Part shown: positions 1-8,544 of the stretch, piece after piece
Layout: the number at the start of each line of letters is the position of its first letter
How positions within the stretch are numbered: the first letter of the stretch is position 1
Made by a program: the position numbers and the translations under genes
The notes under the pieces: model-generated
Told to the model about the DNA's origin: nothing
Databases searched by the model: none
What the model saw: only the letters and a program-made list of their open reading frames with translations
Assembly: GCA_963747535.1 (NCBI GenBank)
Contig: CAVVFX010000002.1
Span: 682,001-746,000, forward strand
From: CAVVFX01 sp963747535
GTDB taxonomy: Bacteria > Acidobacteriota > Terriglobia > Bryobacterales > Bryobacteraceae
Length of the DNA stretch: 64,000 bases
Direction of reading: 5' to 3'

Positions 1-674
1 TGGGCGATCCACCAGTTGTTGTCGCCGCTGCCTTTGGCGGCCGTATAGACGATGCGCGCACCCTCCGGCGACCAGTCGAATTCATATACGTAGGTGTCGG
101 CCGGAGAAAGGATGCGCGCCGCGCCACTGTGCGGGTCCACCAGGGTGAGACGCTGCTCATGGATTACCTCTTCTACCACCCCGGCATCCTTTGCACCGGC
201 TTCCGTGGGCCCGGCGATTCGCGTCGCGTTCTCGGTGAACAGCACCGCAATCTGCGTCCCTTCCGGCGACCACTTCGGCGTCTGCAGATAACCCTTGAGC
301 GAAGTCAGCTTGCGGGTCTTACCGGTACCGGCGTCAGCCACGTAGAGCTGAAGCTGCTTGGGGCTGGCACAATCGGATAGGAACGCAATCTGCCGGCTAT
401 CCGGCGACCAGGTGATGTCCTTCTCCTGACACTTGACACCGGAAGAGCCGACGGTGATGCGCCTGGGCGGCGCGCCATCCGTCGAGATGTAGATCATGGA
501 ATTGCGCGAATCGCTGTTGTCTACGTCGCGCACGCCTTCGACATACGCCACCCGACGTCCATCAGGCGAGATGCTTGCCTGGCGGAACTGGATGGTCGAG
601 CTGGTCACCGTAAAGTACGGGGAATCTGCACCGAATGCGGCGACCGCTCCCGCGAGGATGATGAAGAGGCGCAT
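1..674 (-). CDS. S9-type peptidase / TolB-like beta-propeller protein, N-terminal part (cut by window edge)
   Basis: The minus-strand frame starts with ATG at 674 and stays open to base 1, so about 224 N-terminal residues are visible. It opens with a short signal peptide (MRLFIILAGAVAAFGA), so export is likely. What follows are WD40/PD40-type blades with repeated signatures: ISPDGRRVAYV, WSPDSRQIAFLSD, WSPEGTQIAVLF, FDWSPEGARIVYTA. In acidobacteria this arrangement is usually the N-terminal propeller of a prolyl oligopeptidase (S9) peptidase that digests peptides outside the cytoplasm. The catalytic domain would lie left of the window and cannot be seen, so a TolB/WD40-only protein is also possible. 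Confidence 0.8.
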   Translation of the reverse strand, partial: MRLFIILAGAVAAFGADSPYFTVTSSTIQFRQASISPDGRRVAYVEGVRDVDNSDSRNSMIYISTDGAPPRRITVGSSGVKCQEKDITWSPDSRQIAFLSDCASPKQLQLYVADAGTGKTRKLTSLKGYLQTPKWSPEGTQIAVLFTENATRIAGPTEAGAKDAGVVEEVIHEQRLTLVDPHSGAARILSPADTYVYEFDWSPEGARIVYTAAKGSGDNNWWIA

Positions 675-843
675 ATTAAAAATCGGTTTGCATCCGGAAA
701 GGAGCAGGCCAAAGGTCTACTCCACATTGATTCGGCAGCACTTGTCAGCCTCGTACTTCGCGGCCCGCGAAGATTCGTGGAGTTGACCTTTGGCCTGCGA
801 ATCGATTTTTTCTCACCTTCTCACGGTCGCGGCTCAGTAAGCG

Positions 844-1173
844 TTACAGGGTCTTCAGGTAGGCGATCAGGTCAGCCTTTTCATCGTCGGAAAGCATCTC
901 TTTGTAAGCCGGCATACCATTTCCGCCTTCGTTGATCTTGGCTAGGACATTGGCTTCGGTCGGCTTCTTGCCGTTGGTCAGCTTGTCTTTCGCGAACAAC
1001 CCTTTCAGGCCGGGACCCATCTTTTTCTCTGTGCTATCCGCGTTGTGACACACGCTGCATTGCTCGAATACCTCTTTGCCCTTGGCCGCATCCGGCTTCT
1101 TGGCATTCGCCAGCAGCATCATGGAGCCGGTAAGGGCGACAGTCATAATGAAATACGGCAGTTTCTGCGTCAA
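844..1173 (-). CDS. small secreted c-type cytochrome
   Basis: This 109-residue protein has an N-terminal signal peptide (about residues 1-24) and one class I cytochrome c domain. The haem motif C39-S-V-C42-H43 is intact, and Met87 in GNGMPAY is the probable sixth haem ligand. The closing segment LSDDEKADLIAYLKTL is the usual C-terminal helix. It would carry electrons in the periplasm. The start is TTG at 1173, supported by AAGGAG seven bases upstream. It lies between the S9-type peptidase, on the same strand, and sppA, divergent; its electron partner is not evident. Confidence 0.88.
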   Translation of the reverse strand: MTQKLPYFIMTVALTGSMMLLANAKKPDAAKGKEVFEQCSVCHNADSTEKKMGPGLKGLFAKDKLTNGKKPTEANVLAKINEGGNGMPAYKEMLSDDEKADLIAYLKTL

Positions 1174-1296
1174 GCGTTTCTCCTTGGGACGAATATTTAC
1201 CAGTCTACAATCACTGACGCCACGCTGTCAGGAGGGTGGCAGCAGAATTGCCAAGTATATTAGAAGGGGCCAGGCAGAGGCTCGAAAGGATGGTTT

Positions 1297-3030
1297 GTGG
1301 CCAAATTTCTGATAGGCGTTCTCACCGGCGGGATCCTCGTCATCGTGATCGGGATCATCATCTTCTTCTCGTTCGCCCGGATGCGCGACAGGACTCCGGA
1401 CGTCGCACCCAATAGCGTGCTCTATCTCCGTCTCAACGGCGAGATTCCGGAGCGTGTCGCGGTGGACTATCCGATCCCTTTCTTCAAGTCCAGCGACATC
1501 CTCACGGTCAGTGACATCTGGGGTGTGCTGCGCAAAGCCGCGGCCGACTCGCGCATCAAGGCCATTGTCCTGGAGCCCTCGGATCTCAGCCTGGGGTGGG
1601 GCAAGATGCAGGAAGTCCGCGCCGATATCGAGCAGTTTCGGAAGTCCGGCAAGCCGGTCTATGCGTTTCTCAAGACTCCCAGCGCGCGCGAGTACTACAT
1701 CGCCAGCGCCGCTAACCGGATCTACCTGGCGCCGCAGGACTACCTGATGCTAAAAGGCATGCGCTTCGAGCTCATGTACTTTCGCGGCACGCTCGATAAG
1801 CTCGGCGTGACGGTCGACGTAGAGCACGACGGGAAGTACAAGGACTACGGCGATATGTTCACCCGCACCAACATGAGCCCCGAAACCAAGGAGGTCCTCA
1901 ACAGCATGATGGACGGGCTCTATGGCGATCTGGTCACCGGCATCGCCAACGGACGAAAGAAATCGCCGGACGAAATCCGGGCCACTATCGACAACGGTCC
2001 TTTTCTCTCGGACCAGGCGCTGAAAGCGGGACTCGTCGATCGCGTGCGCTTTGAAGACGAAGTGTACGGTGACCTCAAAACCGATCTCAAACAGAACGAT
2101 CTGAAGAAGGTCAGCGGTAGCGTGTATGCCAAAGTTCCGTTCTCGTCGGTGGGCCTCGGCGGCAAACAGCAGATCGCGTTCGTGGTTGCGGAGGGAGACA
2201 TTACCCGCGGGTCGCCCGACAGCGATGGGACCGACGGCATCCAATCGGAATACTTCAATCGGATTCTGCGGCAGGTTTCGAACGACTCGAGCGTGAAAGG
2301 GGCGATTGTACGCATCGATTCGCCTGGCGGAGAGGTAACCGCATCCGATGAGCTCTGGCGGGAGATGAATCAGCTCAGCAAGAAGAAGCCGCTGGTGATC
2401 TCGATGTCCGACTACGCGGCGTCCGGCGGCTATTACATGGCGATGACCGGCGACCCGATCGTGGCTTACAGCGGCACGGTGACGGGATCTATCGGGGTGG
2501 TCTTCGGGAAACCCAATCTCCACGGGCTGTACGATAAGGTTGGCCTCACGAAAGACGAGATCACGCGCGGACGCTTCGCCGATATCGACTCGGATTATAT
2601 TCCGTTATCGGACGCCGGGCGCGCCAAGCTGAAGGAAGGTATCGATTACGAGTACCGCGATTTCGTCAGTAAGGTCGCGGCCGGACGGCATCGCCGCTTC
2701 GAGGACATCGAGCCGATTGCCCAGGGACGCGCGTGGTTGGGTTCACAGGCGAAGAATAACGGCCTGGTCGACGAAATCGGCGGATTGGACCGGGCCATCG
2801 AGATGGTGAAGAAGAAAGCCGGTATCGCGGCTGGCGAAAATATCAACCTGGTAACTTATCCTCCGCGCCGCAGCATCCTGGACCTGCTTTTGCAACAGCA
2901 GTCGCCGGATTCCGACGCCCAGGTGGAGGCCCGCATCGCAAAATTTCTGGGCGTAAAGACGCCAGGAATCGGCCCCTGGCTGCACGGAGGAATGCTCGAA
3001 GTGCTGCCGTTCCGGTTGGAGTGGCAGTAG
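1297..3030 (+). CDS. sppA: signal peptide peptidase SppA, long (67K) form
   Basis: This 577-residue membrane serine protease degrades signal peptides left after protein export. Residues about 4-26 form one N-terminal transmembrane helix. Two tandem S49 domains follow, as in the long E. coli-type enzyme. The catalytic pair is visible: Lys182 in the first half (GKYKDY) and Ser376 in the second (SDYAASGGYY), followed by TGSIGVVFG. The start is GTG at 1297 with a good ribosome-binding site (GAAAGGA at 1284-1290). The gene stands alone, divergent from the cytochrome, and a palindromic repeat follows it. Confidence 0.95.
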   Translation: MAKFLIGVLTGGILVIVIGIIIFFSFARMRDRTPDVAPNSVLYLRLNGEIPERVAVDYPIPFFKSSDILTVSDIWGVLRKAAADSRIKAIVLEPSDLSLGWGKMQEVRADIEQFRKSGKPVYAFLKTPSAREYYIASAANRIYLAPQDYLMLKGMRFELMYFRGTLDKLGVTVDVEHDGKYKDYGDMFTRTNMSPETKEVLNSMMDGLYGDLVTGIANGRKKSPDEIRATIDNGPFLSDQALKAGLVDRVRFEDEVYGDLKTDLKQNDLKKVSGSVYAKVPFSSVGLGGKQQIAFVVAEGDITRGSPDSDGTDGIQSEYFNRILRQVSNDSSVKGAIVRIDSPGGEVTASDELWREMNQLSKKKPLVISMSDYAASGGYYMAMTGDPIVAYSGTVTGSIGVVFGKPNLHGLYDKVGLTKDEITRGRFADIDSDYIPLSDAGRAKLKEGIDYEYRDFVSKVAAGRHRRFEDIEPIAQGRAWLGSQAKNNGLVDEIGGLDRAIEMVKKKAGIAAGENINLVTYPPRRSILDLLLQQQSPDSDAQVEARIAKFLGVKTPGIGPWLHGGMLEVLPFRLEWQ

Positions 3031-3066
3031 GCGCACGATCACGAGTACGCCGCTAATCCCCCGTAG

Positions 3067-3109
3067 GGCAGACGATCGTTTTTTGTGGTCTGCCGGCTGC
3101 GGAGCAGCC
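3067..3109. repeat. bipartite palindromic repeat (REP-like), copy 1
   Basis: The first arm pair is GGCAGAC/GTCTGCC around a T-rich loop. The second hairpin, GGCTGC-GGA-GCAGCC, follows directly. This is the clearest complete copy of a family seen about eleven times in the window. It lies just after sppA. Confidence 0.8.
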
Positions 3110-3250
3110 TCCGAACGGCCCTCTTTCCGGAGAGCCGCAAGTGCACGCCGATCCACGCCTGACCCGACCTACAAAATGATTTACTGAGGTGGAAAAAGAC
3201 GACGAGTAAGCGCGCACGGGACTCCCCGTGCGCGTCGAGATCTACGGCAG

Positions 3251-3266
3251 ACAGACTAAAGTCTGT
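3251..3266. repeat. 16-bp palindrome of the GACTgAAGTC family
   Basis: The sequence ACAGACTAAAGTCTGT is a near-perfect palindrome. Related copies occur at 59411-59428 and, interrupted, around 32983-33090; a degraded one lies at 20404-20415. It sits just beyond the 3' end of tatA. Confidence 0.6.
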
Positions 3267-3272
3267 CCCACA

Positions 3273-3473
3273 TTACGCGACGTGGTCGTGCGTCGTGGTG
3301 TCTTGCGTAGTGGGCTCAGCCGGCTTTTCGGTGGCCTGCTTCATGGAATCGCGGAAGTTGCGGATACCATCACCCAGGCCTTTACCGAGTTCCGGCAGTT
3401 TCTTCGGCCCAAACACAAATATCGCAACTGCCAGGATCACCAGCAGGTGCATCGGTTGAAAGAGTCCTTCCAT
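3273..3473 (-). CDS. tatA: Sec-independent translocase subunit TatA/TatE family
   Basis: TatA subunits form the pore part of the twin-arginine translocase, which exports folded proteins. From ATG 3473 the protein is 66 residues: a short N-terminal membrane helix (LLVILAVAIFVFGPKKL), the conserved FGPKKLPELGKGLG hinge, an amphipathic helix and an acidic, Thr/His-rich tail. A longer frame begins 39 bases upstream, but 3473 is preferred because AAAGGA precedes it and the family normally starts right before the helix. No tatC is seen nearby. Several Tat-type signal peptides in the window are possible substrates. Confidence 0.9.
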   Translation of the reverse strand: MEGLFQPMHLLVILAVAIFVFGPKKLPELGKGLGDGIRNFRDSMKQATEKPAEPTTQDTTTHDHVA

Positions 3474-3539
3474 ATAATCCTTTGTTCCTATTGTAACGCA
3501 AGCTGTGGCCATCCGTGGGGATAAGCCGGACCGTCCTTG

Positions 3540-4790
3540 CTAATTGCCCAAGAACAGCGGTTTCACGTGGCGGTCGAAAAGATTCTCCGTCACATTGCGC
3601 GAAATCGATTCCTCGCACTGCTTCAGCATGTTGAGGTACCGATCGCCCTTCTTTGCCGCGACCTTGTAGCCGACGTGGAGCAACTGCCGAACGTTGGCAT
3701 TAAAGCCCGGGTTCTTCTGATCGTGCCGTAAAGCTCCAGTATACTGCGTAGCGGTCCAGCCCTTCACCTCTTCGGGAGAAGGCAGCTTAGCATAGTCGAT
3801 GTCAATCACCGACGCGTACGGTTCGCACAACGCTTCTTTATTCTCGTACGCCTTAGCATACACCTCTTTGGCAAGTTCCAGACCCTCCGGACCCGCTTCC
3901 GCCAACCCGATCAATTCTTCGAGCCAGGTAGTGCCCGCAGTCTTGACATGAACCCCGGCGCCGGTCTTTTTCAGCGCTTCATGAATCGCCCCGTAAATAG
4001 AGAACTTATCGCTGCCCGAGTGTACGCTCAGCTTCAGCGTCTCCGGGAGACCGTATTGTTTGATGGCGAACGCGATGACCGCGAGATCGTCTTCGAATTC
4101 CTTGGCGAACTGTTTCGCGTCGCCGACGTAGTCCACGCCCTTATTGAACCGGCCGGTGAACTTCGGCGCGATGGTCTGGATCGGGATCTTCTCATCCGCG
4201 ATGGCCGCGAGGATGATCAGCAGTTCGGGCGGAGTCTGGGGCGCATCGGTCTCATCCATGGAGACCTCCGTGATGAATTCACCTTGTTTATTTTTCAGGA
4301 TGTGCTGATAAATCTGACCGGCCTGCTGAACCGCGAAGAGATACTTTCCGGCGACTTCCGCCACGTATTCCTTGCTAATATTCAGGGACTTGTCGATGCC
4401 CGGCACCGCCAATGCGCCAATCAGCTCCTTATGGCGGCCGGCGAATGCGTCGATATCTTCCGCCTTGGCGGGCTTGCCGATGAAATGGGCGACGTCCAGC
4501 GTGTAGAAATCGCTGGCTGCGATAAAACGATCGACAGTGTCGAGATTGATGTGGTCAGCATCCACGTAATAGGATTTCTTCCAGCCGGCAGCCTGTACCG
4601 CAGCATCGGCGGCAGCGCGCACGCTGGCGGGTTCCGAACCGACGATCATGTGCTCCCGGTTGGATTTGTTCCAGACCGGAATGATCTCAACGCCTGCTTC
4701 CGCGGCCAATTGGCAGGCCCGCAGCTGCGCTTTCGCCTGGTGAGCAAACCGGTCGCCAACGCCTAGAGTGTACTTTTCAATTTTGAGCAT
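3540..4790 (-). CDS. uxaE: tagaturonate epimerase family protein (UxaE-like)
   Basis: The 416-residue protein matches the UxaE family known from Thermotoga, which epimerises D-tagaturonate and D-fructuronate in hexuronate breakdown. Recognised segments are DADHI near residue 78, EVSMDETDAPQTPPE in the middle, LSVHSGSDKFSIYG, and HVKTAGTTWLEELIGLAE, followed by the C-terminal NANVRQLLHVGYK. These are close to what I recall of the Thermotoga sequence. No other hexuronate gene lies beside it, so the substrate is inferred from family alone. tatA follows on the same strand 66 bases downstream. Confidence 0.8.
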   Translation of the reverse strand: MLKIEKYTLGVGDRFAHQAKAQLRACQLAAEAGVEIIPVWNKSNREHMIVGSEPASVRAAADAAVQAAGWKKSYYVDADHINLDTVDRFIAASDFYTLDVAHFIGKPAKAEDIDAFAGRHKELIGALAVPGIDKSLNISKEYVAEVAGKYLFAVQQAGQIYQHILKNKQGEFITEVSMDETDAPQTPPELLIILAAIADEKIPIQTIAPKFTGRFNKGVDYVGDAKQFAKEFEDDLAVIAFAIKQYGLPETLKLSVHSGSDKFSIYGAIHEALKKTGAGVHVKTAGTTWLEELIGLAEAGPEGLELAKEVYAKAYENKEALCEPYASVIDIDYAKLPSPEEVKGWTATQYTGALRHDQKNPGFNANVRQLLHVGYKVAAKKGDRYLNMLKQCEESISRNVTENLFDRHVKPLFLGN

Positions 4791-5118
4791 AGAGGTAAAA
4801 CGTGTATTATATATCCGATCACTCCGATGGACGCTCTGACGGAGCGGCGTTTGGGGAGTGGCGGGGATTGGTTTGCTTTCCGAACCACGGCAAGCGATGT
4901 GCTGCTATACAGTTGTAACGTACTATTCATTATGTTGATTAGGGACAAAAACGTCGATCACGAAGCTCTGGATGACTGACGTGGTCATTTTGCACTACAG
5001 ACTGTGCGTTTTAGCGCATTTGAATGACGAAAGTTTTCAAGAAAGCATAACCGAACGAAACAATGAAACATCACTAATGTTTCGGACAGAAAGTTACACA
5101 GAGGCAGAATTTAAAAAA
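4791..5118. other. gene-poor spacer between uxaE and the RHH gene
   Basis: This 328-base stretch is less GC-rich than its surroundings and probably holds the divergent promoters of uxaE and the RHH gene. A TATAAT-like hexamer on the minus strand lies near 4806-4811, without a convincing -35 box. The RHH frame stays open back to 4972, but that extension lacks family features. Nothing else was recognised. Confidence 0.5.
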
Positions 5119-5382
5119 ATGGCAATTCAAAAACCACGCACACGTCTCGTTAATATCCGGCTCTCCGAAGAGGAGTTTGCCAGTCTTCAGCGTGCCACCA
5201 ATGAGTCCGGCGCTCGCAGTATTTCGGACTTTTGTCGCAACGCAATCTTGAAATCGAGCGGCGGCAGCGGTCAGCAGGACCTTCACGAGGTAGAACGCCG
5301 CCTGGGGCAGTTGGAAGGCACGATGACGCAGCTTTCGGAGCGTCTGTCGGCCATTCTGCCGCAGAAGGCGCAGCACGCTTGA
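5119..5382 (+). CDS. small ribbon-helix-helix DNA-binding protein
   Basis: From ATG 5119 the product is 87 residues. The N-terminal part, TRLVNIRLSEEEFASLQRA followed by SISDFCRNAIL, fits the ribbon-helix-helix fold: a beta strand, then two helices. The C-terminal part (EVERRLGQLEGTMTQLSERL) has heptad-like spacing and probably forms a coiled coil for oligomerisation. Such proteins are transcription factors, antitoxins or MobC-like relaxosome factors. No toxin or relaxase gene adjoins it, so its target is unknown. The frame remains open upstream to 4972; a start at 5077 or 4972 cannot be excluded. Confidence 0.6.
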   Translation: MAIQKPRTRLVNIRLSEEEFASLQRATNESGARSISDFCRNAILKSSGGSGQQDLHEVERRLGQLEGTMTQLSERLSAILPQKAQHA

Positions 5383-5529
5383 AAGGATAGTGAGGGCTGA
5401 CCCGGTGAGCCGCCGGGTTGGCGCGCCGCATCCGCCGCTCACGGTCACGGATGCGTAATTATTGGTGAATTTCCCAGTTCCGCGAGTCCATGTTGACGCC
5501 TCAAGCGCTAACATGGAATTCGCGGCTAC

Positions 5530-6507
5530 ATGGGTCTAATTACTATCAGCGGACAGCCGGGATGCCGGACCGCCGAGGTGGCGCGCATTACTGCGCAACG
5601 TCTCGGATTCGAGCTGGTCACCGAATCCCGTCTCCACGCATTGCTGCCCGAAGAATTCGGAATCGTTGCGCCAGTACCTGAGCGGGCGTGGCTGGACGCC
5701 ATGCTTGCGCTGGTCGGACCGCTCACGGTGACGCACCATCTGATCCTTTGTTTCGACGGCGCTGAGCGGCTGGCGCCGGAGTTTCCCGGTTCATTGCGTG
5801 CGCGCATCCTGGCGCCTGAAGCGGTACGTGCCGGGAACCTGATGGTCGACCGGCGCCTCGATCGCGCCCAGGCCCGTCAATATCTCGCCGACCTCGAGAA
5901 AGAATACAAGGCTATCTCTAAAAAGAGATTTGGCCGTGTCTCGCAGGCAGCCGAGGATTATGACGTAGTAGTCAACACGCGAGTTCTTTCAAGCGAAGCA
6001 GCGGCCGAATTAATCGACTGTGCCGCGCGTTCCGTTGGCTTGGCGGAAGGTGAACTGCTGTCGGCCGCAGACGCATCCCATCTCGAATTCCGCGTGCGCC
6101 TCGCACTGGCCCGCCACGGGATCACTCCCGGCATTGGCCGTATCGGCCGTATCGAGCTGTCTCCCAAGCCGTTCGTCAATTCGAGCGAGGAGATCTTTGC
6201 CAACCTCCTCGATTTCTATCGCATCTCCTGGGAATACGAGCCCAGGAGTTTCCCGATCCAGTGGGATAAGGATGGGCACGTCTCGGAAGCCTTCACGCCG
6301 GATTTCTATCTGCCGGAGTTCGATCTGTACGTCGAACTGACCACCATGAAACAGGCGCATGTTACCAAGAAGAACCGGAAGGTGCGGCTGCTGCGCGAGA
6401 TCTACCCGCATGTCAATATTCAGGTCTTCTACCAGAAGGACTTCGAAAATCTGATGTTCAAATACGGCTTGGTGCGCGACACTGGAGTGGAGACTCGCGC
6501 CAAGTGA
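5530..6507 (+). CDS. cytidylate-kinase-like domain fused to a PD-(D/E)XK-like nuclease domain
   Basis: The 325-residue protein has two parts. Residues 1 to about 170 begin LITISGQPGCRTAEVARIT and resemble cytidylate-kinase-like (Cytidylate_kin2) proteins, but the usual P-loop lysine is replaced (GCRT). Residues about 185-320 look like a PD-(D/E)XK fold: SSEEIFANLLDFY, then FTPDFYLPE (Asp258) and YVELTTMK (Glu269), ending IQVFYQKDF. The motif lysine would fall on Thr271, so Lys274 or Lys280 may substitute, or the domain may be inactive. The gene overlaps hpt by four bases, implying coupled translation. The biochemical role is unknown; a nucleotide or nucleic-acid function is inferred. Confidence 0.7.
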   Translation: MGLITISGQPGCRTAEVARITAQRLGFELVTESRLHALLPEEFGIVAPVPERAWLDAMLALVGPLTVTHHLILCFDGAERLAPEFPGSLRARILAPEAVRAGNLMVDRRLDRAQARQYLADLEKEYKAISKKRFGRVSQAAEDYDVVVNTRVLSSEAAAELIDCAARSVGLAEGELLSAADASHLEFRVRLALARHGITPGIGRIGRIELSPKPFVNSSEEIFANLLDFYRISWEYEPRSFPIQWDKDGHVSEAFTPDFYLPEFDLYVELTTMKQAHVTKKNRKVRLLREIYPHVNIQVFYQKDFENLMFKYGLVRDTGVETRAK

Positions 6508-7070
6508 ACGCAGCCTATTCAAGTGAAGACCTCCTCTGTATCGAAAAGGTGCTATTCACCGAAGAGGAGATCGAGTCCCGGATAGCTGAACTCGCCTCGG
6601 AGATCGAGGCCCGTTATCGGGGGCGTAGCCTCAAGCTGATCGCGGTGCTCAAAGGTTCGGTCTTTTTTCTGGCAGCGCTGACGCGCCGGATGAACATCCC
6701 GGTCCGCATCGATTTTCTGGGAATCTCCAGCTTTTCCAAAAAATCCGGTGCGCCGGGACTGGTCCGGATCTCCAAGGACCTCGACGACAGCATCGAAGGG
6801 GAAGACGTCATGCTGGTCGAGGATATCGTCGACACCGGCTTCACACTGCGTTATCTGTTGCAGACGTTGGCCAGCCGGGGTCCGAATTCGCTGTCGGTGT
6901 GCACGTTTCTCGACCGGACTTCACGCCGCATCGTCCAGGTGCCGGTGGACTTCCGTTGCTTCGAGATCCCGGACCGGTTCGTGGTGGGCTTCGGACTCGA
7001 CTATAACCAGCTTTATCGCAATCTGAATTATGTCGCGGTGATCAGCACTTCGCGCGACACCCCGATGTAG
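6504..7070 (+). CDS. hpt: hypoxanthine phosphoribosyltransferase
   Basis: The enzyme makes IMP or GMP from hypoxanthine or guanine and PRPP (purine salvage, cytoplasmic). The 188-residue length is normal. Visible motifs are LKGS at 49-52, the PRPP loop VEDIVDTG at 105-112 and the purine-contact region RFVVGFGLDYNQLYRNL at 158-174. The start is GTG at 6504, overlapping the stop of the upstream fusion gene (GTGA), so the two are probably translationally coupled. An ATP-dependent tilS or ftsH, its neighbour in many bacteria, is absent here. Confidence 0.95.
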   Translation: MNAAYSSEDLLCIEKVLFTEEEIESRIAELASEIEARYRGRSLKLIAVLKGSVFFLAALTRRMNIPVRIDFLGISSFSKKSGAPGLVRISKDLDDSIEGEDVMLVEDIVDTGFTLRYLLQTLASRGPNSLSVCTFLDRTSRRIVQVPVDFRCFEIPDRFVVGFGLDYNQLYRNLNYVAVISTSRDTPM

Positions 7071-7445
7071 TCTTGGGTTTTCTCGCCGCGAAGAACTCCG
7101 TGGAGTAGGCCCTTGGCCTGCCGTGGGGCAGACCATCGTTTTTTGTGGTCTGCAGTTTATGAGCCGCGGGCCATTGGCGCGCGGCTCACGAGCGTGAATG
7201 AAAAAATCGGCTGGTTTCCGTACGACCGACGATCGTATTTTGTCGTCTTTCGCGCTCGCCGACTGGCGCGCGGCCGTTTTTTCAACGGTGTTGAGACGAA
7301 GCCGGAGAAACGGGCTTTCGCCATTACAACTGCCCGCTGCCTCGCAAGAAGTTGAAATTCAAATAGCCAAAGTCCAGCCGGCTGCGGAGCGGCCGTTTTT
7401 GCCGCTTGCAGCTATACGGAGTAGACTGTGTAACGGGATCCGCAT
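7071..7445. other. intergenic region with one palindromic repeat copy and degenerate sequence
   Basis: Bases 7127-7153 hold repeat copy 2 (GGCAGACCA, T-rich loop, TGGTCTGC). Around 7222-7250 a diverged copy may exist (GACGATCGTATTTTGTCGTC). No gene or tRNA was recognised. It separates hpt from the mazE-like gene. Confidence 0.5.
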
Positions 7446-7679
7446 ATGGAGGCGATTCAGGTTGTCCTCGATTCCAAGCTATTGCGCGCCACGGAAGTTG
7501 CAGCGCGGCGGACGAAGATGAATCGCTCCGCGCTGATTCGAGAAGCGTTGCGATCTCACCTGAAGACCCTTGTGATCCGGGAGCGGAAACTGCGGGACCG
7601 CCAAGGCTATGAAGCCGGCCGGGGAGATTCCGGTGAACTGTCCGGTTGGGAAGCAGAGGCGATTTGGCCGGAGGAATAG
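7446..7679 (+). CDS. MazE/CopG-type antitoxin, ribbon-helix-helix
   Basis: This 77-residue protein starts VVLDSKLLRATEVAARRT and continues with NRSALIREALRSHLK, a typical ribbon-helix-helix DNA-binding and dimerisation domain. The acidic tail (GELSGWEAEAIWPEE) is the usual toxin-binding end of MazE-like antitoxins. Its stop codon overlaps the start region of a MazF-like sequence in another frame, the standard antitoxin-toxin arrangement. In a complete locus the antitoxin binds and neutralises MazF and represses the operon. The toxin here appears broken, so this may be an orphan antitoxin. Confidence 0.75.
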   Translation: MEAIQVVLDSKLLRATEVAARRTKMNRSALIREALRSHLKTLVIRERKLRDRQGYEAGRGDSGELSGWEAEAIWPEE

Positions 7680-7995
7680 CCCGGGGCGATATTCGGCTTT
7701 ACCGTTTTCCTCCTCCGGACAAAGCGAGGCCAGTCGTCGACTTACCCGCGACAGCGCTCTCGGATACTTGTCCATGGCAACGGTCGCGCCAATCACCCCC
7801 AGCATCCGAGGGGTTCCCTCGGAAGTGAGGTTGGACGAAGAGGACGGTATGAAGGCGCCTTGTGTGGTAAATCTTCACAATGCGGTAACGGTGTCGCAAC
7901 AGCGTTTGGGTAAGCGTGTGGCGCATCTCGCTCCACAACGAATGAGGGAGATATGTGCAGCCCTGGGTTTTTCTCTGGGCTGCGACCCTGACTAA
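7676..7995 (+). pseudogene. MazF-type toxin gene with a frameshift and no normal start
   Basis: Two adjoining frames together give a MazF/PemK-like protein. In the first frame, from about 7676, it reads ARGDIRLYRFPPPDKARPVV. After about 7739 the homology continues one frame over as LTRDSALGYLSMATVAPIT, followed by IRGVPSEVRLDEEDGMK and NLHNAVTVSQQRLGKRVAHL, ending at 7995. A single missing base near 7739-7740 explains the shift. The codon where ATG is expected (7676) reads ATA. MazF normally cleaves mRNA. As written this copy cannot make a full toxin, unless the frameshift is a sequencing error. Confidence 0.75.
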
Positions 7996-8251
7996 CTGCC
8001 GACCTCGGACTGTGCGTGCGAGAATGTGCTCGCTCCGAAAGGCAAGCCCACTTATCGGTCCCGATCCGTCGAACGCCCCCTCTTTCCGAGTGTCCGACGA
8101 TCCTCCCGGTGGCGACGGTAAACGCTACGCCGTCAGGCAGGATGTAGCCGCCGAGGTCGGCAGAGGTCAGCCTCGGCCGTGATACGGCGCAGTAGGCCCT
8201 GGATGTGGGGCCAAAATGGAGGACCAGCGGTACCGTATCCAGCTGTTCTAC

Positions 8252-8500
8252 TCATTTCACGTTTCGGTCATGTGCCTCTAGGTCATGGAATGTTGTTCTC
8301 ATACGCTCCCATGCGGCTATGTTGAGGCGGTTGTGGTCGAGACCCACTACAAAATCATTGAACGCGTCGATGAACTCCCGGAACGTGCGCATCCATTCAG
8401 CATCGCCAAGACGAGCGTAGCAGTGGAGTTCGGGTGCCAGGGCGGCCGAAGTCGCCGCGATGAAAAAACGTCGATTGAGCCGATGTCGCGCTTGCTCCAC
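8252..8500 (-). CDS. small hypothetical protein with a Tat-like signal
   Basis: From GTG 8500 the product is 82 residues. It begins HRLNRRFFIAATSAALAPEL, which resembles a twin-arginine signal (RRFF plus a hydrophobic stretch). The remainder (LGDAEWMRTFREFIDAFNDFVVGL) is helical, with no family I recognise. AAAAGGGG stands about seven bases upstream of this GTG. A longer TTG start at 8548 would overlap the stop of the hydrolase gene by four bases. Same strand and tight spacing suggest co-transcription with the hydrolase under the MarR regulator. Expression is unproven. Confidence 0.45.
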   Translation of the reverse strand: MEQARHRLNRRFFIAATSAALAPELHCYARLGDAEWMRTFREFIDAFNDFVVGLDHNRLNIAAWERMRTTFHDLEAHDRNVK

Positions 8501-8544
8501 GGTTGAACCCCTTTTCAGTCCGAGGTTTCCCCCCGATCGAAAGC

